Part shown: piece after piece, positions 10,221 to 19,104 of the stretch
How the letters are laid out: the number at the start of each line of letters is the position of its first letter
Position numbering within the stretch: the first letter of the stretch is position 1
Assembly: GCA_013816805.1 (NCBI GenBank)
Contig: JACDDS010000013.1
Location: 1 to 64,000 of the forward strand
Direction: 5' to 3'
DNA from: Chitinophagales bacterium
GTDB lineage: Bacteria > Bacteroidota > Bacteroidia > Chitinophagales > UBA10324
Length of the DNA: 64,000 nucleotides
The notes under the pieces: generated by a model
Told to the model about the DNA's origin: nothing
Database searches by the model: none
Seen by the model: only the letters and a program-made list of their open reading frames with translations
Position numbers and translations under genes: made by a program

Positions 10221-11303
10221 TCAAGGTCTTGCACCCAGCTGTTTCAATACCCGGTAATGTGATTGTATCGCCCCGATAAAAGTAGGATGATAATTATACG
10301 GAATCTCATAGGTTTCTGCTGTTTGCTGAACAATTTTACTAATAGCAGGATAATGGATACTGCAAATCCTTGGAAAAAGGTGGTGCTCTATCTGGAAGTT
10401 TAGTCCGCCTACATACCAATTTATTATTTTGTTCTTCATAGCAAAATTGCTCGTAGTCTTCATCTGGTGAACAGCCCAGGTGTCTTTAATCTCTTCAGTG
10501 TCGTGATGATGATGCTCTGTGCCTTCTACCGTATGAGCCAGTTGAAATACAACCCCAAGTATTATTCCGGCAGTCATGTGCATGGTTAAAAAACCTATTA
10601 AAAACTGCCACCAGGTTACGTCAAGAACAAGCAAAGGAATTACAATCATATAGGCATAACAAATCACTTTAAAAATGATAAGCAACACAATTTCAGAAGA
10701 AGGATGCTTCTTATTTGTATATGGGCCTATTTTCTTCTGCATTAATTTTTTGAAATCCTTTAACAGAACCCAAAAAATAGTTGCAAATCCATATGCAAGA
10801 AATCCAATTATATGCTGAATGCGATGAATGGGTCTATGACGGGCGTGCTTCGAAAGGCGAATAAATGGTGCCACCTCGAGATCTTCATCTATTTCATAAA
10901 TGTTGGTGTAGGTATGATGGATAATATTGTGTGTAATGCTCCACACATAACGATTTCCGCCAATTAAGTTCATCACCAGTCCTAAGACATAATTTACGTT
11001 TTTGTTCTTTGAATAGGCACCATGAACAGCATCATGCGCAACTGAAAATCCAAGACCTGCGAGGCCCATTCCCATCACAAGGCACAATGCCCACATTCCC
11101 AGAAGAGGCAATTTCCCGGAAATGATTAAGCCATAGGCTCCAAATGTTACGAGTAATAATATAACGGTTTTAAAAACCATTGCTGCATTGGCATTTTCAG
11201 ACAAATTACGTTCTGCAAAATACCGGCTTACCCTAAGCTTTAGCTCCTGGTGAAAATTACCAGTAGTTTTTTCTTTACTGAAATAAATTTTAGCAGTTGT
11301 CAA
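10221..11303 (-). CDS. Membrane fatty acid desaturase (acyl-lipid/acyl-CoA type)
   Basis: 360 residues of the membrane-bound fatty acid desaturase family. All three histidine boxes that bind the di-iron centre are present: HDAVH at 90-94, HNIIHH at 125-130 and QIEHH at 304-308. The Q in the third box is typical of front-end (delta-5/delta-6-like) desaturases, but no fused cytochrome b5 domain precedes it, so another electron donor is needed. Four or more hydrophobic segments are visible (about 44-62, 66-86, 162-182, 205-226 and 232-256). It probably introduces double bonds into membrane acyl chains and adjusts fluidity. The start is a TTG: the frame is closed by a TAA seven codons upstream, with no ATG in between and the next ATG only at codon 42, beyond which the family's N-terminal helix would be lost. 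Confidence 0.93.
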   Translation of the reverse strand: MTTAKIYFSKEKTTGNFHQELKLRVSRYFAERNLSENANAAMVFKTVILLLVTFGAYGLIISGKLPLLGMWALCLVMGMGLAGLGFSVAHDAVHGAYSKNKNVNYVLGLVMNLIGGNRYVWSITHNIIHHTYTNIYEIDEDLEVAPFIRLSKHARHRPIHRIQHIIGFLAYGFATIFWVLLKDFKKLMQKKIGPYTNKKHPSSEIVLLIIFKVICYAYMIVIPLLVLDVTWWQFLIGFLTMHMTAGIILGVVFQLAHTVEGTEHHHHDTEEIKDTWAVHQMKTTSNFAMKNKIINWYVGGLNFQIEHHLFPRICSIHYPAISKIVQQTAETYEIPYNYHPTFIGAIQSHYRVLKQLGARP

Positions 11304-11534
11304 GTAAGTATGATGTGGTATTTAAGCTTGTTAAATTTCAATAATGTAATATAATATAAGCGTATTCGCAATATACAATAAAACCCGGATCTAAGCTGGA
11401 GTATGTATAAACACCTTTTAATCAAAAAGGTTACAACTTTTAACCCAGGATTCTAACTGTCTACCATTGAAGTCGATATCTGCATGATGAGCAAACAACG
11501 TCTTTTACAGTGTTTATTGTCCTGAACGTTGCCA

Positions 11535-11726
11535 TTACTGCCCTAATTGATAGCGGGAAATTTTAGTAATGGAATCTAACATTAATCTTCGCCTGGAATA
11601 ATCCTTTTCCTTTCTGAAATCCGAAAATAATCTCCATGACATTGCTACTGTATTGTCATCTAAATTCCAGATGCCTTCTTCTGTACCTCTATCTAAAACA
11701 GGCGAATACCATACTTCAAACTTCAT
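11535..11726 (-). CDS. Possible small protein of 63 residues
   Basis: A short ORF of ordinary composition with the sequence start 'MKFEVWYSPVL'. I chose the ATG at 11726 because a GGAGA lies six bases upstream; a TTG 13 codons earlier (11765) would give 76 residues. No family is recognised. It stands alone, with about 230 bases of gene-free DNA on the desaturase side (11304-11534), where I see nothing beyond AT-rich leader sequence. Confidence 0.35.
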   Translation of the reverse strand: MKFEVWYSPVLDRGTEEGIWNLDDNTVAMSWRLFSDFRKEKDYSRRRLMLDSITKISRYQLGQ

Positions 11727-11866
11727 CAAATCTCCATGGTGAATAAAAAAGACGGTTAGTTTCAATGTTATAATACCTCAATAACAAGATAGTTTTTTGC
11801 TTTGTTAATTTTAAAGATTATCGTTAATGATAGTTTATAAATCATGTTCAAATCATTATTATACCT

Positions 11867-12304
11867 TCACCGGTTTTTCCATTTAGCTGAACTCATCTCG
11901 AATTTTATTTCTACCTTTCCATAGTTACCAACTGCATCCCAACCACTTATCCGGTAAAAGAGTTCAGCCCTGGATCCCGGAGCAGTGCTTAGCCATACAT
12001 TCTGATCAGTGTGACTAAAATACCAATCCAGCATCAGTTCTTGCAACCTTTTTCCAATTCCCAATTTTTCAAATTCCGGAAGCACAAACAGGGCCCAGAT
12101 ATTATGGTTAACCAGGTCCACTATTGAAAAGCCAGCGATAGTATTATTTACTTCGCAAAGCCAGCCTTTCCCACGGCTAGTCAAATAATCCTTATAATCC
12201 TTTTCCTTTATTAAACCGGGGTCAGACAATACATTTTCATGGACAGACAGCCTCACCAACATAAGGTGCTTTATGTCTTCAATCTGAGCTTCCCTGAATA
12301 TCAT
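11867..12304 (-). CDS. GNAT family N-acetyltransferase
   Basis: About 145 residues with the Gcn5-related acetyltransferase fold. The acetyl-CoA binding motif A is visible as 'LFVLPEFEKLGIGKRLQ', containing the Q/R-x-x-G-x-G/A-like KLGIGK loop, followed by a C-terminal segment 'AELFYRISGW' typical of motif B. The ATG at 12304 ('MIFREAQIEDI') matches the usual start of the family; a GTG 14 codons upstream is possible but adds an atypical leader. The substrate cannot be told from sequence. It is followed upstream by a second, unrelated GNAT gene on the same strand, 73 bp away. Confidence 0.85.
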   Translation of the reverse strand: MIFREAQIEDIKHLMLVRLSVHENVLSDPGLIKEKDYKDYLTSRGKGWLCEVNNTIAGFSIVDLVNHNIWALFVLPEFEKLGIGKRLQELMLDWYFSHTDQNVWLSTAPGSRAELFYRISGWDAVGNYGKVEIKFEMSSAKWKNR

Positions 12305-12377
12305 TAATTCTTCGGAGTTATCAATCCTGATGGCGACTGCAGCCACAAATGCAATGTAAAGGTGTCAAAAACTAAAT

Positions 12378-12920
12378 TTAATGATCGGACGACCGAAGTG
12401 AATAGTAAATAGTTTCCTGATGCATCTCAGATCCATCCTCCCCCTTAAGAACGCGTGTAAACTTTTTTCTTTCCAGTACTTGAATTGATTTAACATTGTC
12501 CGGATGGAGCACAGCATCTATCATCTCAAGCTGCATCTCTTTAAACCCATATGCTATAACGCTGCCCATAGATTCCTGCATGAGTCCCTTGCCCTGAAAT
12601 TCGGGATGCAGTACATAACCAATTTCAGCTTTAGAATCTTCTAAAGATAAATTCCATAAACAAATTGTGCCGATTAACCTGCCGTTATTTTTTAAAGTGA
12701 TTCCCCAGTAAATACATTCATTATTTGCAATTCCATTATTTATTTTAACGATAAATCTTATAGCATCTTCCAAATTATTTGCCTTTGCTATATCCAGATA
12801 TTTTAAAATTCTTTCATCAGAACGAAGGACCAGAATTGCATGCTGATCACTCCCTTTAAGTTTTCTTAAGAGCAGTCTTTCGGAAGTAATCACTGGAAAC
12901 GGTTCAAAATTCAGCTTCAC
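12378..12920 (-). CDS. RimJ/RimL-type GNAT acetyltransferase
   Basis: 180 residues matching the Acetyltransf_3 (RimJ/RimL) branch: the start contains 'TSERLLLRKL', the middle 'AEIGYVLHPEFQGKGLMQE' is motif A with the QGKG acetyl-CoA loop (about residues 100-118), and 'NVKSIQVLERKKF' is the conserved C-terminal element. Members acetylate protein N-termini or small molecules; the target here is unknown. It starts with GTG at 12920. It shares strand with the other GNAT gene and may be co-transcribed with it. Confidence 0.88.
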   Translation of the reverse strand: MKLNFEPFPVITSERLLLRKLKGSDQHAILVLRSDERILKYLDIAKANNLEDAIRFIVKINNGIANNECIYWGITLKNNGRLIGTICLWNLSLEDSKAEIGYVLHPEFQGKGLMQESMGSVIAYGFKEMQLEMIDAVLHPDNVKSIQVLERKKFTRVLKGEDGSEMHQETIYYSLRSSDH

Positions 12921-13009
12921 TAGCTATATCCTAAATTGAAATTGTAGATTACTATTTATTGAATCCGGTTGTACCTATAACCAAACATGATAGTAAATGC
13001 CATCAAGGA

Positions 13010-13345
13010 TTAATCAGCCTTTGACAATCTGCCCTTTAACTGAAAGGGAGTATAAAAAGTTATATCGTCATTTCTCCTGTTGAAGTAATACAGGGAAGCA
13101 TCTTGTTCATTACGGTGAAGTACATACTCATCATCCGAAAGATAAGACAGCAGGGCCTCATAATTAAGATTGTAAACGATATCTGCATTTGCCCCTGATT
13201 CATCAACAGCAACCCTGTCCTTTAATTTTTTTCCGCTCTTAACTGCAAAAATTCTTACTTTCTTTTTACGCCCTTTATTTTTTTCATTTTCCTGAAGTGT
13301 TTTTTCTATCTTCTTAAACTCTAGGGTATTTCTTCTGATAAGCAT
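13010..13345 (-). CDS. Hypothetical protein, lysine-rich N-terminus
   Basis: 111 residues, ATG start. The first 45 residues are very basic (for example 'KNKGRKKKVRIF'), and the rest is a compact soluble-looking domain with 'DDEYVLHRNEQDASLYYF'. There is no signal peptide, membrane span or family I recognise. The basic tail could bind nucleic acid, which is only an inference. It lies 44 bp downstream of the methyltransferase gene on the same strand. Confidence 0.55.
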   Translation of the reverse strand: MLIRRNTLEFKKIEKTLQENEKNKGRKKKVRIFAVKSGKKLKDRVAVDESGANADIVYNLNYEALLSYLSDDEYVLHRNEQDASLYYFNRRNDDITFYTPFQLKGRLSKAD

Positions 13346-13389
13346 AAAAGCGATCTTATAGAAAAGACTTTGTTTAAGTTAACTAAGGC

Positions 13390-13947
13390 TTATTTAGTGC
13401 AGATGTAGATAAAAGCCGGGGGCATATTTATAGCAGCAAAATTTGTTTTTACATCCTTAAAAAGGTTTTTAAGCTTTCGCTGGCTCATTAATGAGTATTG
13501 AAACTGAATGAATAGCCCTCCATCTTTCAGCATCTGATGGGCACTTAAAATAATATTTTCACTTACTGTCTTAGGAAGCCGGATGAGAGGCACTGATGAA
13601 ATTATATAATCTGCCTTATCAATACCTTCTTCATGCAGGGTTTCAGTAAGAAGATCCGCAGAACGGTTATATATTGTAATGTCCTTTCTATCTCCGATTG
13701 TTGCTTTTAAATACTTAAAGAAATCCGGGTTAACCTCAAAAATAATCAGCCTGGTTTCCGGATTTTTTCTGCGAATAATTTCTTTTGTAATAATTCCATT
13801 TCCAGGACCGAATTCGACAATAATTCCGGCGGATTTGAAATTTACTTTTGCCAGCATTTTTCTAACCAGTGAGCGGGAACTCGGCAGTATAGCCCCAATT
13901 GTTGTTTCTCGTTTTAAAACCTCAGATACAAAATCAATTCTCTTCAC
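13390..13947 (-). CDS. Class I SAM-dependent methyltransferase, PmtA/KsgA-like
   Basis: 185 residues. The N-terminal 'GAILPSSRSLVRKML' followed by the SAM-binding motif I 'IVEFGPGNGIITKEI' (about residues 42-56), an acidic motif II 'LIIFEVNPDFF', and a later 'DYIISSVPL' in place of the motif IV NPPY/DPPF are all typical of the phospholipid N-methyltransferase (PmtA)/rRNA adenine dimethyltransferase-like family. Small size and absence of an RNA-binding C-terminal domain argue against KsgA. Substrate could be phosphatidylethanolamine or another lipid; this is inference. ATG start at 13947. Confidence 0.8.
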   Translation of the reverse strand: MKRIDFVSEVLKRETTIGAILPSSRSLVRKMLAKVNFKSAGIIVEFGPGNGIITKEIIRRKNPETRLIIFEVNPDFFKYLKATIGDRKDITIYNRSADLLTETLHEEGIDKADYIISSVPLIRLPKTVSENIILSAHQMLKDGGLFIQFQYSLMSQRKLKNLFKDVKTNFAAINMPPAFIYICTK

Positions 13948-14228
13948 AATTCAATTTTACACCCTGAATAATTATTGTTTTAAACGCAGTGTTTTGTATT
14001 TATAGGGTTTTCAAAGATAACCCACTTTCGGTATTTAGAATTATCTTTTATGAACACCATTATGTTACTTTCGGATCACCGCAGATTGTACAGTACCAGT
14101 TGTTAAAGTGATTGGTATTCAAAATTCAGGGCGTGTTTAATAAAGTAAATGTTTGCATTCCAAATACAGACTGACATCCGTAACTTACCCGTGGTTATAT
14201 TTATTCGAAATCATTTAATCATGTGATC

Positions 14229-14588
14229 ATGCTTTTTGAACATAAGTCAGAACCATTATTACCGCTCAATCAGTACTACTTCCGCGTTATACATTATCTC
14301 TTTTATTCTATTTGCCTGATTTCAGGTTCCCTGCTGATTGGAATATCAGGATACCATTTTTTGGGTCAGTTACCCTGGCTTGATTCTTTTGTAAATGCTT
14401 CTATGATACTGGGAGGCATGGGACCGGTAGACCCTATCAGAAGCGCTCCCGAAAAATGGTTTGCAGGTTTTTATGCGCTCTACAGCGGCATGGCTTTTCT
14501 ATCCACTTTTGCAGTCTTTCTTGCACCTGTGCTACATCGCTTCATGCACCGCCACCATTTGGAAGCTAAAGGGGGAAGTGATGCATAA
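14229..14588 (+). CDS. Small membrane protein resembling a 2-TM K+ channel with altered filter
   Basis: About 119 residues. The topology is TM1 (about residues 20-44, 'YLFYSICLISGSLLIGISGY'), a short amphipathic re-entrant stretch (50-70) and TM2 (about 77-105, 'FYALYSGMAFLSTFAVFLAP'), ending in a basic 'HRFMHRHH'. This is the layout of the pore domain of two-TM potassium channels, where an aromatic-rich pore helix is followed by TVGYG. Here the corresponding place reads 'ILGGMGPVDP', so the canonical filter is absent. It may be a degenerate or differently selective channel, or a non-channel relative. The start at ATG 14229 is preferred to an overlapping GTG six bases earlier. It precedes the NADH dehydrogenase gene by 80 bp on the same strand. 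Confidence 0.7.
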   Translation: MLFEHKSEPLLPLNQYYFRVIHYLFYSICLISGSLLIGISGYHFLGQLPWLDSFVNASMILGGMGPVDPIRSAPEKWFAGFYALYSGMAFLSTFAVFLAPVLHRFMHRHHLEAKGGSDA

Positions 14589-14668
14589 AGAAGTGATCTT
14601 TGTAGCGACTGGTAACTTCAGAATGCGATTATTGAAATATTACGCTTGATGCGCTATGACTTATTATT

Positions 14669-15937
14669 ATGACGGATAAAAAAAGAATAATTATTGTCGG
14701 TGGAGGTTTTGCAGGATTAACCCTTGCAAAAAAATTAAATAATACGGTGTATGAAATACTATTGATTGATAAAGTAAATTATCACCAGTTCCAGCCCTTA
14801 TTTTACCAGGTTACCACAGCGGCAATTGATCCTTCCAATGTCTCATTTCCTCTGCGCAGTATCTTTCATGATTCAAAAAATGTACGTATACGCCTTGCCG
14901 AGGTACAGCAAATTATTCCTGCTGAAAACAAAATAAAAACAACAATTGGCGATTTCACTTATGATTACCTGGTAGCTGCCACTGGTGCAGATACCAATTT
15001 TTTCGGGAATAAAGTGATGGAGGAAAAAACCTACCCGATGAAATCTACTGTAGAGGCGCTTTACCTCAGGTACCGTATTTTAAAAAATTTTGAAGATGCA
15101 CTCACAGCACCTGCGGAAGAATTGGAAGGATTAATGACTTACGTTATTGTAGGCGGTGGACCTACGGGAGTTGAGCTTTGCGGCGCCATAGCTGAAATGA
15201 GAAAAGCAGTGCTGCCGAAGGATTATCCTGATCTGGATTTTAAGAATATGAAAATAATCTTGCTGGAGGGTTCTCCAAAACTGTTAGGTTCCATGTCAGA
15301 ACAGTCCTCAGAAAAAGCAGAGCAATACCTGACAAAAATGGGAGTTCACGTATCGACAAGCACACGTGTAAAGGAATATGATGGAAAACTGATTTCATTG
15401 GAAAATGGAAACTCCATTAGAACAGATACGGTGATCTGGGCTGCAGGAATCCGGGGAAATGTATTGGAAGGAATAAATCCACAAATAGTAGTACGCGGTA
15501 ACCGCATTACGGTAGACCGGTGTAACAAAGTGGAAGGCTATTTAAATATTTTTGCATTAGGTGATCTGGCCTATATGGTCACTCCAAAGTATCCTAATGG
15601 TCATCCACAGGTGGCAAATGTGGCAATTAACCAGGCGAAATGCCTCGCAGATAATCTTAAAAAGTCATTGAAAAATAAACCATGGTTGCCATTTGAATAT
15701 AAGGATAAAGGCTCCATGGCCACAGTAGGCAAAAGAAAGGCTGTGGTTGACCTGTCATTTATTAAATTCCAGGGTTTATTCGCATGGTTTGTTTGGATGG
15801 GATTACATCTATTGCTGCTTATGGGAATGCGAAACAAAATATTTGTATTCATCGAATGGATCAACGCCTATTTCACTAATGACTCCACGCTCCGATTAAT
15901 ATTCAGGCCACTGGCTAATAAAAAGTACCAGCAATAA
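14669..15937 (+). CDS. ndh: Type II NADH dehydrogenase (NDH-2)
   Basis: 422 residues. A single-subunit, non-proton-pumping NADH:quinone oxidoreductase. The FAD Rossmann motif GGGFAG is at 11-16, the NADH Rossmann motif GGGPTG at 162-167, the FAD-contacting 'ALGD' at 296-299, and the quinone-site strand appears as 'HPQVANVAINQ' near 312-322, the place of the AQxAxQ motif. The C-terminal hydrophobic/amphipathic segment 'WFVWMGLHLLLLMGMRNK' fits monotopic membrane binding seen in the family. It feeds electrons from cytosolic NADH into the quinone pool. ATG start; upstream lies the channel-like membrane protein gene, but no functional link is known. Confidence 0.93.
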   Translation: MTDKKRIIIVGGGFAGLTLAKKLNNTVYEILLIDKVNYHQFQPLFYQVTTAAIDPSNVSFPLRSIFHDSKNVRIRLAEVQQIIPAENKIKTTIGDFTYDYLVAATGADTNFFGNKVMEEKTYPMKSTVEALYLRYRILKNFEDALTAPAEELEGLMTYVIVGGGPTGVELCGAIAEMRKAVLPKDYPDLDFKNMKIILLEGSPKLLGSMSEQSSEKAEQYLTKMGVHVSTSTRVKEYDGKLISLENGNSIRTDTVIWAAGIRGNVLEGINPQIVVRGNRITVDRCNKVEGYLNIFALGDLAYMVTPKYPNGHPQVANVAINQAKCLADNLKKSLKNKPWLPFEYKDKGSMATVGKRKAVVDLSFIKFQGLFAWFVWMGLHLLLLMGMRNKIFVFIEWINAYFTNDSTLRLIFRPLANKKYQQ

Positions 15938-16111
15938 TTCAGCTGCAGCTAATCCTTCAATTAAATAGTGATCGTATAACACCTGAATTTTGTCGTACAA
16001 ATTATCTCACCTATTTTTTTATAAAAATTATATTTTAAAGTTGATATTCTTATTTTTAAAAATTATGCTTTTTGTATATAAAAAAGTACATTCCAACATT
16101 AAACGCCTGTT

Positions 16112-18613
16112 ATGAAAAGACTGTATTATTCCTTTTTAGCCTATCTATTTTTTTTCTCAGGCATAAGTATTTATGCTCAGTCTACTACGCCTCTCATTAA
16201 ATGGCAGGAATGTATTGGCGGATCACTAAACGATGAAGCACGTAATATGAAATGTACTCCCGATGGCGGGTTCATTGTTACAGGATATACAGAATCGGAT
16301 GACGGTGATGTTACTTCGAACTTTGGCAAGGCCGATTATTGGGTAGTTAAATGTGATAATAAAGCGAAGCTGCAGTGGCAACAAAATTATGGCGGTAGTC
16401 TTAAAGATTGGGCTCGCTATATAGATTTTACCGTTGATAATGGTTTTGCAGTAATCGGCAACTCTGAATCAAAAGATATAGAAGTTACAAACAACCATGG
16501 CGCCGATGATTTCTGGATGATGAAATTAGACAGCAACGGAAACCTGCAGTTTGAAAAATCCCTTGGAGGTTCCGGGCAGGATTTTGGATATAGTATTCAT
16601 CAGACACAAGATAGCGGCTCTATCATTTTCGGAGGTACTGAATCCACTAATGGCCAAGTGACGGAAAACTACGGGGATGTTGACTATTGGGCCGTAAAGC
16701 TCAATGTGAGCGGAGACCTGATTTGGGAAAAAGCATATGGCGGCAGCATGCATGAAGAGGGAAGCTCACTTAGTATTACCAGTAATGGCGGATATATTAT
16801 TTCAGGATATTCTAATTCTACAGATGGGGATGTATCCGGTAACCATGGCAGCTACGATGTGTGGATCGTGAAAACTGATGCAGCCGGAAAAATTGATTGG
16901 AGTAAGTGCTACGGAGGCTCGCTTGATGATGGTGCGCGGGATATAGAACCCACCCCTGACGGTGGGTATGTTATTGCCGGTTATGCTTCATCTTCAGATG
17001 GAGATGTGACCAAAAATCAGGGAGGTAAAGACCTGTGGATTATAAAAATTGATGCAAGAGGAGAAATTATCTGGCAAAAAACTTATGGAGGATCAGCAAG
17101 CGATTATGCCTATTCAGTGAAATTAGATGCGGATGAAGATTTTTTAATTGCCGGGTACACTTTTTCTTCTGATGGAGACATTTCTGTAAATTATGGTGGA
17201 GCAGATGTTTGGGTGCTTAAAATCGATAAAGAAAATGGTAACATTATATGGCAGAAAACAATGGGTGGCAGCGGAGATGACACCGGACGTTCCTTATCGC
17301 AAAATACTTCCGGTGATTACATACTGGCAGGTATCACCGGGTCAAATAATCATGATGTTTTAGGACTGCATGGAAAAAATGATGCATGGGTGGTAAATCT
17401 GTGCATCCCCAATACATTTTATCTGGATGCAGATGGTGATGGTTATGGAACTCCCTCTGACACTCAAATGGTATGCACTAACGATCTACCTGCAGGATAT
17501 GTCGCCAACCATACAGATTGCAATGATAAAAAAGCAGGTATACATCCCGGCGCAGAGGAAACCTGTAATTCAGTGGATGATGATTGTAATGGGAAGGTCG
17601 ACGATGGAGTAATTGATGCGGTGGTTACGGCAGAAGGACCTACCCGGTTTTGTCGCCCTGATTCGGTTAAGCTGGTGGCCTCACTGGATAAGCAGAAATA
17701 TAGCTACCAATGGTTAAAAGACGGAAGTATATTACAGGGTGCTACAACAACAGTTTACTTCGCAGATAAAAGCGGAAGCTATGCAATTTCTATATCAGAA
17801 AATGGTTGCTCTGCCACTTCCAACACGGTGGAAGTAACCGCGAATTCAATTCCGGTTGCGACTCTTTCTCCATCAGAAAAAATAAAAGTGTGCCCTGGCA
17901 TTAAAGTAACGTTTACTGCAACGGAAGATCCTGGATACCTCTATCAATGGTATAAAAATGATAAAGCAATTTCCGGTGCAACTCGTTCAATGTACACAAC
18001 AAATAAAGAGGAAGAAGGATCTTATTCTGTGATTGTCACCAATAAAAATTTATGCAGTGCTGAATCACCGGCAACTGTATTAAACCGTTATGCGGATCCC
18101 GATGCTATCATTTCGCCGCAGGGAGATCTGGATATTTGCATCACCGGTAACGTACTATTGAAGGCGAATGCAGGATCAGGCTTTCGCTACCAGTGGATAA
18201 AGAATGGAGATGATATAGCAGGTGCAACAAAGAAAAGCTATACCGCAAAAAAGACAGGAATTTATGAAGTGTCGGTTACGAATTCTAATGATTGTACAAA
18301 TACGTCTTCTCCAGTAACTGTTTATTCCTCCTGTAAAATTGAGCAGCAGGAAAATTTAATCCCTCAGATCTCCATATTTCCAAACCCAAATAACGGATCA
18401 TTTATAGTTGCTGCAAAACAAATCGCATCACCGTATTCCGATATAAAAATTATAAATGTGTTAGGAAAAGCAATTTTTAATGAACATGTGGTGATAATAA
18501 ATAATGAGATTAACAAGGCAATTAACTTGCCACCAGTCGCAAGCGGGTTTTATCTTATAGAGTTAAATACCGGAAATCAGGTAATCACACAAATCTTCCT
18601 GGTAAAAAGATAG
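16112..18613 (+). CDS. T9SS-secreted seven-repeat propeller-like protein with MopE and Ig modules
   Basis: 833 residues. Signal peptide to about residue 22 (after 'IYAQ'). Residues 31-437 are seven repeats of about 58 residues with the consensus W-x-K-x-YGGS-x-x-D ... GGY-I-x-AGY-x-x-S-x-DGDV ... G-x-x-D-x-W-x-x-K-x-D, strongly suggesting a seven-bladed beta-propeller. One long MopE-like unit follows (FYLDADGDGYG ... CNSVDDDCNGKVDD, about 436-505), then three Ig-like modules with 'YQW' cores, and a type A T9SS sorting domain ('SIFPNPNNGSF'). The propeller presumably binds a ligand or sugar at the cell surface; no catalytic residue set is evident. The same Ig-like/sorting cassette occurs in the proteins at 3-5420 and 5614-9666. 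Confidence 0.9.
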   Translation: MKRLYYSFLAYLFFFSGISIYAQSTTPLIKWQECIGGSLNDEARNMKCTPDGGFIVTGYTESDDGDVTSNFGKADYWVVKCDNKAKLQWQQNYGGSLKDWARYIDFTVDNGFAVIGNSESKDIEVTNNHGADDFWMMKLDSNGNLQFEKSLGGSGQDFGYSIHQTQDSGSIIFGGTESTNGQVTENYGDVDYWAVKLNVSGDLIWEKAYGGSMHEEGSSLSITSNGGYIISGYSNSTDGDVSGNHGSYDVWIVKTDAAGKIDWSKCYGGSLDDGARDIEPTPDGGYVIAGYASSSDGDVTKNQGGKDLWIIKIDARGEIIWQKTYGGSASDYAYSVKLDADEDFLIAGYTFSSDGDISVNYGGADVWVLKIDKENGNIIWQKTMGGSGDDTGRSLSQNTSGDYILAGITGSNNHDVLGLHGKNDAWVVNLCIPNTFYLDADGDGYGTPSDTQMVCTNDLPAGYVANHTDCNDKKAGIHPGAEETCNSVDDDCNGKVDDGVIDAVVTAEGPTRFCRPDSVKLVASLDKQKYSYQWLKDGSILQGATTTVYFADKSGSYAISISENGCSATSNTVEVTANSIPVATLSPSEKIKVCPGIKVTFTATEDPGYLYQWYKNDKAISGATRSMYTTNKEEEGSYSVIVTNKNLCSAESPATVLNRYADPDAIISPQGDLDICITGNVLLKANAGSGFRYQWIKNGDDIAGATKKSYTAKKTGIYEVSVTNSNDCTNTSSPVTVYSSCKIEQQENLIPQISIFPNPNNGSFIVAAKQIASPYSDIKIINVLGKAIFNEHVVIINNEINKAINLPPVASGFYLIELNTGNQVITQIFLVKR
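16202..17420 (+). repeat. Seven ~174-bp propeller-blade coding repeats
   Basis: Each unit begins at a Trp (Phe in unit 3) preceding the GGS motif. The repeat count of seven and the regular 58-residue period fit a closed propeller. Units are diverged at DNA level, unlike the Big_2 array at the window start, so copy number should be stable. Confidence 0.8.
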
Positions 18614-18620
18614 TCCCTTC

Positions 18621-19030
18621 GTGCTTCTTTTAAAAGAACCGCGTAAGCAGATGCCCGATAAGTTAATTTTATTTTATTACCGCGGACCTGCTACCAGTAG
18701 TCTTTCGTACAAAAAATTTAAAGCAGAAGATTATCTCGACTATAGCTGGAACGGCTATTTATGGAACGTTTATAGTTCCGCAGGTTGTGGGGTTGAAAAG
18801 AATCAGCTGGCACCTGCAGCAATATGGATAATAATACTTCAGGTCAAACATCTGAAAATTTGGCTCAGCAAACTGTTACCGTTGGATATGGGGCTTACCT
18901 GTATTTTGATCTGACACAAAATAATGTGAATAATTATCTCTCTGCAGTTTCTACTGTATTATACAATGACAGAATGCGACTTGAAAATGGTTGTTTTCAA
19001 AGCTGGATTTTTAATAGAGACATTGAATAA
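18621..19030 (+). pseudogene. Possible broken ORF after the propeller gene
   Basis: Two overlapping short frames look like halves of one sequence: frame 3 from 18621 runs through 'WNVYSSAGCGVEKN', and frame 2 continues as 'ESAGTCSNMDNNTSGQ' to 'YGAYLYFDLTQNNV' and stops at 19030. A single frameshift near 18797-18805 would join them. The composition of the second part resembles a secreted beta-rich protein, but I recognise no family. This is weak evidence, and the stretch may simply be non-coding. Confidence 0.25.
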
Positions 19031-19060
19031 AGGTTTATGGTTGTTGATCTGTTTTAAAAA

Positions 19061-19089
19061 AAAGTCCCGCTGTTTTGCAACGGGACTTT
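19061..19089. terminator. Hairpin terminator between convergent genes
   Basis: A 9-bp perfect stem (19061-19069 with 19081-19089) around an 11-base loop; A-tract on the left and T's on the right, so it can serve the plus-strand region and the minus-strand gene ending at 19105. Confidence 0.75.
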
Positions 19090-19104
19090 GGCCTGATAAC
19101 AATT

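Noticed and set aside
14461-14649. 62-residue ORF overlapping the channel-like gene
   Set aside because: It lies mostly within the real gene in another frame and has no family features.
15944-15960. Small palindrome CAGCTGCAGCTAAT-like sequence after ndh
   Set aside because: Short, without a T-run, so not a convincing terminator or operator.
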